A program made the position numbers and the translations under genes. 64,000 bases of DNA from Bacteroidales bacterium UBA3653 (GTDB taxonomy: Bacteria; Bacteroidota; Bacteroidia; Bacteroidales; Paludibacteraceae): NCBI GenBank assembly GCA_002373505.1, contig DFKE01000007.1:1-64000 (forward strand), given 5' to 3'. Below, in pieces: positions 25,938 through 33,648 of the stretch (within the stretch, counting starts at the first letter, position 1; each line of letters begins with the position of its first letter). The notes under the pieces are model-generated. The model did not search any database. It saw only the letters and a program-made list of their open reading frames with translations, and was not told where the DNA came from.

Positions 25938-26851
25938 TCAAAACGGTGATTGCTCTGGTGCTGTGCATCGGAGCATTACCTGTTTTCTTTCCTGCGAGCG
26001 CGAGCGCACAGGAAGAAAGCGGTGACGGGTTACCGGTGACGGGTGACGGGTTACCGGTGACGGGTGACGGGTTACAGGTGACGGGTGACGGGTTACCGGT
26101 GACGGGTGACGGACTATGGGATGACTATAAGAAACCCGTAGGACTGACCTATTCCGCCCAAGTGACCGTCAACACAACGTATAACTGGCGAGGGATCTAC
26201 TCCGGAGGATGGAACATCCAGCCTGTCGCCAGCGTAGGGTACGGCGGCGCATATATCGCTACTTGGTGGAACATCGGCGCAACGGACTATGCGTGCTCCG
26301 GCTTTCTCCCCGAGATGGACTGGAAGATCGGTTTCAACCGCTGGGGAATAGACCTGAGCCTGCTGTACGTCCATTTCCTGGACCGCACGGATCTGGATCT
26401 GGGGCTGTACAGTTCCAACTCGATGGAGGTGGCATTGCGATACACCCTCAGTCCCAAACTGCCGCTGAGCATCCTCTGGGCAACCCGCGTAGCGGGAGGT
26501 GACGGATATATCAACGCCCATGGCGACGCCGTACGGGCTTACTCCACCTACATCGAGATCAGTTACACCCAGCATTTCAAATACGGGCTGAGTCTCTACG
26601 GAGCCTTCGGTTTCTCGCCATGGCGCAGCCTCTATTCGGGTTTCCAGCGAGACTTCACCGCCCATAACATAGACATCCGTCTGACCAAGAACTGGGACGT
26701 GAGCACCCACTGCGGACTGATGCTGCAGGGCCAGGTGACGATCAACCCCTCCGAGTTAGCCGCCAACCCGCAGAGCGCACAGTGGAACGTGAAAGACCCC
26801 TTCGGCCAGGCGATCAACGCGAACCTGGCGTTCGGAGTGTACTTGAAGTGA
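25901..26851 (+). CDS. outer-membrane protein with repeat-built N-terminal linker
   Basis: The 316-residue exported protein has a barrel-like mature part from about residue 75 (YSAQVTVNTTYNWRGIYSGGWNIQPVASVGYGG) ending NANLAFGVYLK. It is related to the next protein (AYIWRGQYNGGMSFQPDVEIGF), so the two are tandem paralogues. The hydrophobic segment VIALVLCIGALPVFFPASASA serves as signal peptide. The ATG at 25901 lies within heptamers and gives an oddly acidic n-region; a GTG at 25946 is an alternative start. Residues about 40-70 are heptamer-encoded GDGLPVT repeats between signal peptide and barrel. Substrate or partner unknown. Confidence 0.72.
   Translation: MRIENCELKIENFKTVIALVLCIGALPVFFPASASAQEESGDGLPVTGDGLPVTGDGLQVTGDGLPVTGDGLWDDYKKPVGLTYSAQVTVNTTYNWRGIYSGGWNIQPVASVGYGGAYIATWWNIGATDYACSGFLPEMDWKIGFNRWGIDLSLLYVHFLDRTDLDLGLYSSNSMEVALRYTLSPKLPLSILWATRVAGGDGYINAHGDAVRAYSTYIEISYTQHFKYGLSLYGAFGFSPWRSLYSGFQRDFTAHNIDIRLTKNWDVSTHCGLMLQGQVTINPSELAANPQSAQWNVKDPFGQAINANLAFGVYLK
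26021..26111 (+). repeat. 7-nt repeat (GGTGACG / GGTTACC), 13 copies, in frame
   Basis: Thirteen heptamers encode a protein repeat GDGLPVT of 7 residues. The same sequence family lies untranslated at 26891-26940 and translated at 14463-14517. Confidence 0.92.
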
Positions 26852-26857
26852 AAGAAA

Positions 26858-26886
26858 CCCCACCCGACCTCCCCTCAAGGGAGGAG
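26858..26886. repeat. G/C-rich palindrome family, copy 2
   Basis: CCCCACCCG followed by CCTCCCCTCAAGGGAGG, the reverse complement of 10910-10942 with one change. As a hairpin directly after the stop codon at 26851 it may also end transcription. Confidence 0.7.
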
Positions 26887-26890
26887 AATC

Positions 26891-26940
26891 GGTTACCGGT
26901 TACGGGTTACGGGTTACGGGTTACGGGTTACGGATTACGG
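26891..26940 (+). repeat. 7-nt repeat (GGTTACG), 7 copies
   Basis: Heptamers between two outer-membrane protein genes. Confidence 0.92.
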
Positions 26941-26984
26941 CTACAAAAAAAATATAACAAACAGTTTAACAATTAAAACAGAAA

Positions 26985-27872
26985 ATGAAAAAGGTATTGG
27001 TTACACTGACCGCATTGGTAGCGGTCGTTTTGTCTGCTAAAGCAGAAGTAGAGTTCGCTTACGACGCAGGTGCCGAGATCGTCAGCGCTTACATCTGGCG
27101 CGGACAGTACAACGGCGGTATGAGTTTTCAACCGGACGTAGAGATCGGCTTTGACGCTGCGGACGAGAAGATACAGTTCCGTATCGGCGCATGGGCTAAC
27201 ATTGGCGGTTCTGACAACATGTTCAAGAAAGGAGCAGAAACCTACACGGATCCGGAGAGCGGAGACGAGATCAACCCCAACACACGCTTCATGCCGGAGC
27301 TGGACGTCATCGGTTCACTCTCCCTCTACGGCCTGTCGCTGGGATTCAACCACTATTACTATTTCGGCGGTTCCAACTTCTTCTCCTGGCGTCCCGTTGC
27401 GGAACTGGACGGAAGCGACAACACCAGCACCACCGAGGTCTGGGCAGGGTATAACTTCGGCGGTCTGCACGATGCGTCCGGCGTGTACTTCAACTGGTAC
27501 ACCACGGTAGCCGGTCAGGACCTGGTGTACGACGCCAACACCGGCGACCCCAAACGCGCATGGAGCTCGTATTTCGAGGTAGGTTATGACTACACCTTCG
27601 AGAACATCGGTCTCACCCTCGGCGCTGTGGTAGGCATGACCCCGTGGGAAAGCCCTATTTACGGCAACAGCAAGTTTGCGGTAAACAACATCAGCCTGAA
27701 GATCAACAAAGAATGGGAGTTCGACCACGTGACGCTGGATCTGTTTGCGCAAGGCAGCCTCAATCCGGACGGTGTGAACAAGGACAATGCCGTACTGCCC
27801 AAAGCAGCCGGCGACGAGAAACTGTACAACCAGAAACTGAACGGCGTGATCGGTCTCGGCATCTGGTTCTAA
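26985..27872 (+). CDS. outer-membrane protein, paralogue of the upstream gene
   Basis: The 295-residue protein starts MKKVLVTLTALVAVVLSAKA (signal peptide, cleavage after SAKA). The mature protein is rich in aromatic and alternating residues (AYIWRGQYNGGMSFQPDVEIGF, LGFNHYYYFGGSNFFSW, WAGYNFGGLHDASG) and ends in GLGIWF, a typical terminal beta-strand of an outer-membrane barrel. It shares the WRG..GG motif, the MTPWESPIYGN/FSPWRSLYSG segment and overall length with the upstream protein. No transport function can be named. It is followed by GAATTGA heptamers and then apbE. Confidence 0.8.
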   Translation: MKKVLVTLTALVAVVLSAKAEVEFAYDAGAEIVSAYIWRGQYNGGMSFQPDVEIGFDAADEKIQFRIGAWANIGGSDNMFKKGAETYTDPESGDEINPNTRFMPELDVIGSLSLYGLSLGFNHYYYFGGSNFFSWRPVAELDGSDNTSTTEVWAGYNFGGLHDASGVYFNWYTTVAGQDLVYDANTGDPKRAWSSYFEVGYDYTFENIGLTLGAVVGMTPWESPIYGNSKFAVNNISLKINKEWEFDHVTLDLFAQGSLNPDGVNKDNAVLPKAAGDEKLYNQKLNGVIGLGIWF

Positions 27873-27953
27873 GAATTGAGAATTGAGAATTGAGAATTGA
27901 GAATTCTTAGCCCGAAGGGCACGATTATTTGACAAGTCAAATTTTGAGAATTG
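27872..27953 (+). repeat. 7-nt repeat (GAATTGA) flanking a short insert
   Basis: Four heptamers at 27874-27905, a ~35-base non-repeat stretch containing the CCCGAAGGGC hairpin, then another GAATTGA copy. Confidence 0.85.
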
Positions 27954-27964
27954 AGAAACGACAT

Positions 27965-28984
27965 ATGATCAGTGCACTGCTGGGCGTAGGCCTGGCAGCG
28001 CTGCTGATTTGGAAAGCCCCCTCCAACTCCCCCATAGAGGGGGAGAGATCTGTGGCTTATTACCGGAACGAGGGTAAGATCTTCGGCACTTATTACAACA
28101 TCCGTTACGAGGCTCCGGCGGACCTGCACGACAGCATCAAAGCGGCACTCCAGGCTTTCGACAACAGCCTGAGTATGTTCAACCCCCACTCCGTCCTCTC
28201 CGCCGTCAACGCCAACCGCGACACCGTGACCGACCCTCTCTTCGAAGCCATGTGGTTGGAAGCGACTGAGATATATGCACTCTCAAGAGGCGCTTTCGAC
28301 ATCACCGTCGCGCCGCTGGTGAAAGCCTTTGGCTTTGGTCGCAAAAGCGATCAGTTGTCAGCTATCAGTCCTCAGACGATAGACAGCATCCGTCAGTTCG
28401 TAGGCTTCGACAAAGTGGAGCTGGTCGATCACCATGTCTATAAATCCGACCCGCGGGTACAGATCGACGGCGGAGCCGTAGCCAAAGGACAGGCCTGCGA
28501 CGTGATTGCAGGGCTGCTATACGAACACGGTTGCAGCAATTACCTGGTGGACATCGGCGGCGAAGTGGTGGCACGCGGCGTGAACGACAAAAACGAGCCT
28601 TGGCGGATCGGTATCACCAAGCCGAACCTCAACAACGAAGGCGCACAGGAGGAACTGCAAGAGATCCTCGCCGTGAGCGATATTCATATGGCGACCTCCG
28701 GCAACTACCGCAATTTCTACTACGCCGGCTCCGAACGCCGCAGCCATACCATCGACCCCCGCACAGGCTATCCCGTCCAGCACTCGCTGCTCTCCGCCAC
28801 TGTCGTCAGTTCGTCCTGCATGCGTGCCGACGCACTGGCTACCGCCTGCATGGTCCTCGGAGAGGAAGAGGCACTCGGTATGATCGAACGGGCACAGGAC
28901 GCGGCATGCTACCTCATAGTGGCAAAAAAAGACAGTTTGACGGTCATTACCTCTCCGAAATGGGAGAAAATGATTGCAAAATAA
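27965..28984 (+). CDS. apbE: ApbE, FAD:protein FMN transferase
   Basis: The 339-residue protein attaches FMN through a phosphoester bond to threonine residues of target flavoproteins such as Na+-pumping NADH:quinone reductase and Rnf subunits. Start 27965 gives MISALLGVGLAALLIW as signal/anchor; the upstream extension is repeat-derived. ApbE motifs are present: NSLSMFNPHSVLSAVN, FDITVAPLVKAFGFG, QIDGGAVAKGQACD, YLVDIGGEV, MATSGNYRNFY and HTIDPRTGYP (metal- and FAD-binding C-terminal part). A G/C palindrome is translated just after the anchor as SPIEGE. It is monocistronic or read together with the upstream outer-membrane protein genes. Confidence 0.93.
   Translation: MISALLGVGLAALLIWKAPSNSPIEGERSVAYYRNEGKIFGTYYNIRYEAPADLHDSIKAALQAFDNSLSMFNPHSVLSAVNANRDTVTDPLFEAMWLEATEIYALSRGAFDITVAPLVKAFGFGRKSDQLSAISPQTIDSIRQFVGFDKVELVDHHVYKSDPRVQIDGGAVAKGQACDVIAGLLYEHGCSNYLVDIGGEVVARGVNDKNEPWRIGITKPNLNNEGAQEELQEILAVSDIHMATSGNYRNFYYAGSERRSHTIDPRTGYPVQHSLLSATVVSSSCMRADALATACMVLGEEEALGMIERAQDAACYLIVAKKDSLTVITSPKWEKMIAK
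28027..28045 (+). repeat. palindrome CTCCCCC-ATAGA-GGGGGAG inside apbE
   Basis: A perfect 7-bp inverted repeat translated directly after the membrane anchor, related to the intergenic palindromes at 10910 and 26858. Confidence 0.7.
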
Positions 28985-28993
28985 AGATTTCTC

Positions 28994-29024
28994 TTGCATA
29001 ATTGAAAAAAAAGCAGTAATTTTG
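28994..29024 (+). promoter_or_regulatory. promoter of the bamD gene
   Basis: TTG at 28994, 20-base gap, TAATTTTG at 29017-29024; start at 29042. The string AAAAAAGCAGTAATTTTGC is shared with 59150 and 59557. Confidence 0.75.
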
Positions 29025-29041
29025 CTGGCTAATTTGGCGAA

Positions 29042-29845
29042 ATGCGCAAAAAAGGATTGTTCATATTGCTATGTACGGTGTTGCTCTCCGGATGCGGAGA
29101 GTACCAGAAGTTGTTGAAATCCCGCGACCCGGAAGAGAAATACCAGGCTGCGCTGCGGTATTTCAACGACAAGCAGTATGTCAAAGCCCAGACGCTGCTG
29201 GACGACGTGTCGTCTTATTACAAAGGCACGGAGCGGTCGGAAGACGTACTGGCTTACCTCGCCCGCAGTTATATGGGTCAGAAAGCTTACGAGTCCGCAA
29301 CCGACTACTATCAGGCATACGTCCGCAACTACCCGAAGGGTAAGTATGCGGCGGAAGCTTATTTCCAGGTAGGACACTGCCAGTATCTGGACTCGCCGGA
29401 CGCACGGCTTGACCAAGCCATCACCCGCAAGGCGATAGAAGCCTTCACCCAGTTCGTGGAGCTCTACCCCGAGAGCCCGTACGCCGAGCAGGCATACAAG
29501 GAGATGGCGGAACTGTACGACAAACTGGCGTACAAAGAGCTGAAGAGCGCACAGCTGTATTACAACTTAGGATCGTACCTGGGCAATAACTATCTCAGCT
29601 GCGAGATCGTGGCAAAGAACGCCCTGAAAGACTACCCGAGCAATGCCTACCAGGAGGATTTCAGCTGGCTCATCCTGCAAGCCAAATACCAGCAGATGGT
29701 CAACTCGTTTGAGGAGCGGAAGATGGAACGCGCACGGGACACACAGGACGAGTATTACAACTTCATCACCGAGTACCCCAACTCCAAGCACCGCAAGGAC
29801 GCAGACCGGATGCTCACCCAGATCAAGAAGATCACCAAAGAATAA
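29042..29845 (+). CDS. bamD: outer-membrane assembly lipoprotein BamD
   Basis: The 267-residue lipoprotein (MRKKGLFILLCTVLLSGCGE, lipobox LSGC) carries five TPR-like repeats, as in BamD/YfiO, the essential partner of BamA in inserting beta-barrel proteins into the outer membrane. Typical pieces are KYQAALRYFNDKQYVKAQTLLDDV, DYYQAYVRNYPKGKYAAEAYFQVGHC and YNFITEYPNSKHRKDADRML. Length fits the Bacteroidetes form. It precedes rpoZ, an arrangement usual in this phylum. A good promoter lies just upstream, and a 15-nt array overlaps its stop codon. Confidence 0.93.
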   Translation: MRKKGLFILLCTVLLSGCGEYQKLLKSRDPEEKYQAALRYFNDKQYVKAQTLLDDVSSYYKGTERSEDVLAYLARSYMGQKAYESATDYYQAYVRNYPKGKYAAEAYFQVGHCQYLDSPDARLDQAITRKAIEAFTQFVELYPESPYAEQAYKEMAELYDKLAYKELKSAQLYYNLGSYLGNNYLSCEIVAKNALKDYPSNAYQEDFSWLILQAKYQQMVNSFEERKMERARDTQDEYYNFITEYPNSKHRKDADRMLTQIKKITKE

Positions 29846-29895
29846 ATGACCAAAGAATAAATGACCAAATAGTAAATGACAAAATAAGTAAATAG
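29836..29895 (+). repeat. 15-nt tandem repeat (CAAAGAATAAATGAC), 4 units
   Basis: Four units of exactly 15 bases start within the last codons of bamD and end 4 bases before the ATG of rpoZ. Related to the arrays at 40241 and 42907. Confidence 0.9.
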
Positions 29896-29899
29896 ATTT

Positions 29900-30232
29900 A
29901 TGGATTACAAAAATTCAAAAGCCCCAAGAAACACGATCACTCGTGACATCAACCAGCTCATGGAGCCGGTAGGAAACGTCTATGAGACCGTAGCAATTAT
30001 CGCCAAACGTGCGAACCAGATCAGCATGGGTATCAAGCGTGAGCTGGACGCCAAACTTCAGGATTTCTCCATCCCTCAGGACAACCTGGAAGAGACCTTT
30101 GAGAACCGCGAACAGGCAGAGATCAGCCGCCAGTACGAGCGTCTGCCCAAAGCCACACTGATGGCTACCCAGGAGTTTATCGACGGCGAGCTCGTTTACC
30201 GCACCGGCAACCGCGACGAAGCACTGAAGTAG
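29900..30232 (+). CDS. rpoZ: RNA polymerase omega subunit, Rpb6 type
   Basis: The 110-residue protein (MDYKNSKAPRNTITRDINQL, then GNVYETVAIIAKRANQISMGIKREL) is the Bacteroidetes form of omega/Rpb6, which binds the beta' subunit and helps assemble RNA polymerase. The helical core with ANQI motif corresponds to the conserved omega fold. It follows bamD with only a 15-nt array in between, so the pair is probably cotranscribed; this neighbourhood is usual in the phylum. Downstream is a large hairpin element that could end or attenuate transcription before coaBC. Confidence 0.88.
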   Translation: MDYKNSKAPRNTITRDINQLMEPVGNVYETVAIIAKRANQISMGIKRELDAKLQDFSIPQDNLEETFENREQAEISRQYERLPKATLMATQEFIDGELVYRTGNRDEALK

Positions 30233-30233
30233 T

Positions 30234-30266
30234 TGACAGTTGATAGTTGATAGTTGACAGTTGAAA
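30234..30266 (+). repeat. 7-nt repeat (GTTGATA), 4-5 copies
   Basis: Reverse complement of the CAACTAT family; lies between rpoZ and the hairpin element. Confidence 0.85.
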
Positions 30267-30267
30267 G

Positions 30268-30413
30268 CAAAGAGACCGGCTGCGCCTGACAGAATAAAGA
30301 CCGGCTGCGCCTGACAGAGTACAGACCGGATTACTATTAGCTAACACATAATCGGTCTGTCAGCAGGCAGAGCCTGCGATCTGTACTCTGTCAGTGAGCA
30401 AAGCGAACGGTCT
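30268..30413. mobile_element. nested-hairpin dispersed element, copy 1
   Basis: A ~145-bp imperfect palindrome without a gene: AGACCG...CGGTCT ends, CTGACAGAGTACAGA / TCTGTACTCTGTCAG inner arms, GGATTA / TAATC arms, and a GCAGGC-AGA-GCCTGC hairpin. A near-identical copy lies at 33092-33261, both between plus-strand genes. Probably a non-autonomous element or a structured RNA. Confidence 0.85.
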
Positions 30414-30438
30414 TTAATCATAATCAAAAGTCAAAAGA

Positions 30439-31647
30439 ATGCTGAAAGGCAAACACATTCTGGTAGGAATCAGTGGCGGTATAGCGGCTTATAAGATCCC
30501 CGAACTGATCCGTTCGCTTGTCAAGGCGGGCGCCGAAGTGCGAGTGACCACGAGCCGTAACGCCCTCCAGTTCGTAACAGAGACCACCCTGCAGACCCTC
30601 TCGGGCAGCAGGGTGTATTCGGATGTGTTTGCCGCCATCAACGAACACGCCACCGAGCACATCTCCCTCCCCGAATGGTGCGACGCGATGATCGTTGCGC
30701 CGGCTACGGCGAACGTGATAGCCAAGATGGCAGCCGGCATAGCGGACGACGCCCTGACGACCACTATCTGCTCATGCGCGGCGAGGAAACCGATCCTGGT
30801 AGCACCCGCCATGAACGACAAGATGTGGGAGAACCCCGCCACGCAGCACGCGATAGCAACCATCCGCGGGTGGCAACAAGTAAAGGTGATCGAACCCGCC
30901 GAGGGTCCGCTGGCATGCGGCACGAGCGGCAAAGGGCGGATGCCCGAGGTCGAACTGCTGCAGGAAGGGATAGAGTACCTCCTTGCGCCGCAGGACTTAG
31001 CCGGGCAGAGGGTCCTGATCACCGCCGGCGGCACACGGGAACAGATCGACCCCGTGCGTTTTATCAGCAACTACTCCACCGGCAAGATGGCTTTTGCGCT
31101 GGCACATGAGTGCGCACGCCGCGGCGCCGAAGTGACCGTGGTACAAGGAGCGGTCTCCGCCCCGTTATACAACCCCTTCGGCGCAATACGGTGTATCGAA
31201 GCGCTCTCCGCGCAAGCGATGTACGAAGCCGCCATGGCGGTATGGCCGGAGACGGACAAGGCGATCCTCTGCGCCGCAGTAGCCGACTTCGCACCGGAGC
31301 AGAGAGCCGGAGAGAAGATCAAGAAAGAACCCGGACAGACGGAACTGACCCTCCGGCTCCGTACCACACCGGACATAGCACGCGCCATGGGCGAGAGCAA
31401 GAAACCGCACCAGCGGCTGGTCGGATTCGCCCTGGAGACCCAGCATGAAAAAGAAAATGCGCTCCGTAAAATGGAACGCAAGAATCTCGATGCCATCGTC
31501 CTTAATTCGCTGCGGGACGAAGGTGCCGGATTCGGTACCGACACCAACCGTGTGACGATACTGCAAGCGGACGGCAAAGAAGCCGAACTACCTCTGCTCA
31601 GCAAAGCGGACGTAGCCGCCCGAATCATTCAGCAATTATTTATTTGA
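30439..31647 (+). CDS. coaBC: bifunctional CoaBC (phosphopantothenoylcysteine synthetase/decarboxylase)
   Basis: The 402-residue enzyme makes 4'-phosphopantothenoylcysteine and decarboxylates it in coenzyme A synthesis. The N-terminal flavoprotein decarboxylase shows VGISGGIAAYK (residues 8-18), the catalytic His in EHISLPEWCD near 75, and PAMNDKMWENPATQ near 117. The C-terminal CoaB ligase begins near 190 (VLITAGGTREQIDPVRFISNYSTGKM) and includes AVADFAPEQ near 283. Length is normal. It converges on the DUF3276 gene with an 8-bp overlap of the 3' ends. Confidence 0.95.
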   Translation: MLKGKHILVGISGGIAAYKIPELIRSLVKAGAEVRVTTSRNALQFVTETTLQTLSGSRVYSDVFAAINEHATEHISLPEWCDAMIVAPATANVIAKMAAGIADDALTTTICSCAARKPILVAPAMNDKMWENPATQHAIATIRGWQQVKVIEPAEGPLACGTSGKGRMPEVELLQEGIEYLLAPQDLAGQRVLITAGGTREQIDPVRFISNYSTGKMAFALAHECARRGAEVTVVQGAVSAPLYNPFGAIRCIEALSAQAMYEAAMAVWPETDKAILCAAVADFAPEQRAGEKIKKEPGQTELTLRLRTTPDIARAMGESKKPHQRLVGFALETQHEKENALRKMERKNLDAIVLNSLRDEGAGFGTDTNRVTILQADGKEAELPLLSKADVAARIIQQLFI

Positions 31648-32008
31648 AAATCCCGAAGAGACCTTTTTTTCTCGGCTCTTCTTCCTCTGCAGGTTGCTCC
31701 GCCTGCTCTTCCGGCACATATTCCGGACGGGATTCGATCTCGCCCAACTGGGTCTGGACATAAGCAATCACGTCCTGCAAGCCCTCGGTGAAATGAGCGA
31801 AATCCTCCTTGTAGAGGAAAAGTTTGTGTTTCTCGAACGTAGGAGCTTCTTCCCCCTCCGCCTGACGACGCTTGCTCTCCGTGATAGAGAGGTAGAGGTC
31901 GTTGTTGCGCGCCTTGCGTACATCCAAATAATAGATGCGCTTTCCTGCCTTGACGGAACGGCTATACACGATTTCCTGTTCCCGTCTTTCGTCTTGATTT
32001 TTCTCCAT
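31640..32008 (-). CDS. DUF3276 / PUR-alpha-like nucleic-acid-binding protein
   Basis: The 122-residue cytoplasmic protein has the Bacteroidetes DUF3276 core (EIVYSRSVKAGKRIYYLDVRKARNNDLYLSITESKR, residues about 10-45, then FEKHKLFLYKEDFAHF). The family folds like the PUR repeat of eukaryotic Pur-alpha and binds single-stranded nucleic acid. The acidic/proline tail ends KKGLFGIFK. Start 32008 is preferred because it follows the promoter at 32037-32068; upstream codons would lie inside that promoter. The promoter is divergent from, and interlocked with, that of nusB. Confidence 0.85.
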   Translation of the reverse strand: MEKNQDERREQEIVYSRSVKAGKRIYYLDVRKARNNDLYLSITESKRRQAEGEEAPTFEKHKLFLYKEDFAHFTEGLQDVIAYVQTQLGEIESRPEYVPEEQAEQPAEEEEPRKKGLFGIFK

Positions 32009-32036
32009 TTTTTCGTATTTGTTAGAAAAACTGCGG

Positions 32037-32068
32037 CAAAGGTACGATTTTTTTTGCACATGTGCAAA
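32037..32068 (-). promoter_or_regulatory. promoter of the DUF3276 gene, interlocked with the nusB promoter
   Basis: Minus strand: TTTG at 32068-32065, 20-base gap, TACCTTTG at 32044-32037. The -33 element is one arm of a perfect palindrome TTGCACATGTGCAA (32054-32067). Confidence 0.78.
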
Positions 32069-32084
32069 TTTTTTTGTAACTTTG
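32053..32084 (+). promoter_or_regulatory. promoter of nusB
   Basis: TTTG at 32053-32056, 20-base gap, TAACTTTG at 32077-32084; start codon 32101. Shares the palindrome at 32054-32067 with the opposite promoter. Confidence 0.8.
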
Positions 32085-32100
32085 CACAAAATTTTTAGGT

Positions 32101-33054
32101 ATGATAAATAGAACTATGGTGCGTACGCGGGTGATACAGACCCTCTACGCCTATTACAAAGATCCGGAGAAGACTTTTCTTACTGCGCGGAAGGAGCTGA
32201 ACAAGAGCTTTGCGGACAGTTATGATTTATATTTCGTCCTGCTGGATTTCGCCAATGAGTTAACGGCCTACGCGCAGCGCCAGATGGAGGATCAGATCGC
32301 GCGCGCCAAGGCTACCCATTCGTCGTGGACTCCGAACCGCCGTTTTGTGCGAAACAGGCTGGCGCAGCAGCTTTTCGAGAACCGTGCTTTGCGCGCCCGC
32401 GTACAGGAGCAGCAGTTGAGCTGGGACAGCGGCATGCAGGCTGTGAGCGACGTCTATCGCCGGTTGATAGAGAGCAGTTATTACCGCGACTACATGGAGG
32501 CGGAGCGCTGCACCTACGAGGACGACAAACGTCTATGGCGACAGATATACCAACATCTGATGCCGGAGAACGAAGCGCTCTACGACGCGCTGGACGAGAT
32601 GGAACTGGTGCTCGACAAATCCAACTGGACGACGGATGTAGAGGTGGTGCTCAGTTATGTAGTGAAGACCATCAAGCGTTTCGCAGAGGACAGCACGCCC
32701 GAGACACCGCTCCTTGAGATGTTCGACAGCGAAGAAGAAGTGCAGTTCGCATCCTCCCTGCTGGAGAAAGCCATCAAGGGACACGACCGCTACGAGCAAC
32801 TGATCAACGAGAACCTCAAAGGATGGGAAGCGGACCGCATCGCCTACATGGATAGGATTATTCTGGAGACCGCGCTGGCGGAGATCCTGGAATTCGAGGA
32901 CATCGCCCTGACCGTCTCCATGAACGAATATATCGAGTTGGCGAAGGAATACTCGGGAGACAAGAGTTATATGTTTATCAACGGTATCTTAACCGAGATC
33001 CTGCGCCGGATGAAGAACGAAGGCTCGCTGTTCAAGGCGCTGAGCCTCAAGTAG
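32101..33054 (+). CDS. nusB: transcription antitermination factor NusB
   Basis: The 317-residue protein belongs to the long Bacteroidetes NusB form: an N-terminal stretch MINRTMVRTRVIQTLYAYY, a long helical middle, and the C-terminal NusB core (LLEKAIKGHDRYEQLINENLKGWEADRIAYMDRIILETALAEIL..YIELAKEYSGDKSYMFINGILTEILR, residues about 218-307). NusB with NusE binds boxA RNA and promotes processive rRNA transcription. The gene has its own promoter and stands before yajC, as usual in this phylum, though a hairpin element separates them here. Confidence 0.92.
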   Translation: MINRTMVRTRVIQTLYAYYKDPEKTFLTARKELNKSFADSYDLYFVLLDFANELTAYAQRQMEDQIARAKATHSSWTPNRRFVRNRLAQQLFENRALRARVQEQQLSWDSGMQAVSDVYRRLIESSYYRDYMEAERCTYEDDKRLWRQIYQHLMPENEALYDALDEMELVLDKSNWTTDVEVVLSYVVKTIKRFAEDSTPETPLLEMFDSEEEVQFASSLLEKAIKGHDRYEQLINENLKGWEADRIAYMDRIILETALAEILEFEDIALTVSMNEYIELAKEYSGDKSYMFINGILTEILRRMKNEGSLFKALSLK

Positions 33055-33091
33055 AGGAAGAAGGTGAAAGGGGAAAGGTGAAAGGTGAAAA

Positions 33092-33261
33092 CAAAGAGAC
33101 CGCTACGCTGACAGAATAAAGACCGGCTGCGCCTGACAGAGTACAGACCGGATTACTATTAGCTAACACATAATCGGTCTGTCAGCAGGCAGAGCCTGCG
33201 ATCTGTACTCTGTCAGTGAGCAAAGCGAACGGTCTGTACTCTGTTAGTGAGCGAAGCGCCA
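33092..33261. mobile_element. nested-hairpin dispersed element, copy 2
   Basis: Nearly identical to 30268-30413 over its central ~125 bases, with an extra repeat of the right arm (GTACTCTGTTAGTGAGCGAAG). Lies between nusB and yajC, preceded by GAAAGGT heptamers at 33060-33091. Confidence 0.85.
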
Positions 33262-33301
33262 CACAAAGGTGAAAGTTTAATAACCATAAAATAAAAAAAC
33301 T

Positions 33302-33640
33302 ATGCTGAATTTAATTTTTCTGCAGGCCGCAGAAGGCGCTGCACAACAAGGTAGCCAATGGAGTTTCTGGATCATGATGATCCTTATCTTCGTCGTTTTC
33401 TACTTCTTCATGATCCGTCCTCAGACGAAGAAACAGAAGGAGTTACAGGCGCAACGCGAGGCGATGAAGAAAGGCGACAAGGTCGTTACCGCCGGCGGTA
33501 TTTACGGCGAGATCAAGGAAGTACAAGAGACTGCCTTTATCATTACTATAGCCAAGGACGTGACGATCAAAGTAAGCAAAGACAGTGTCTTCGCTGACGC
33601 TTCTGACGCCGCTCAGGCTGCTGCGAAAGAGGACAAATAA
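33302..33640 (+). CDS. yajC: preprotein translocase accessory subunit YajC
   Basis: The 112-residue protein has one membrane segment (SFWIMMILIFVVFYFFMIRPQ, residues about 21-41) directly followed by the family hallmark MIRPQTKKQKE and a small cytoplasmic domain with GDKVVTAGGIYGEI. YajC associates with SecDF at the Sec translocon. Length and motif are canonical. It is followed after 8 bases by the YbbR-type gene, probably in one operon. Confidence 0.95.
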   Translation: MLNLIFLQAAEGAAQQGSQWSFWIMMILIFVVFYFFMIRPQTKKQKELQAQREAMKKGDKVVTAGGIYGEIKEVQETAFIITIAKDVTIKVSKDSVFADASDAAQAAAKEDK

Positions 33641-33648
33641 GGAAATAC

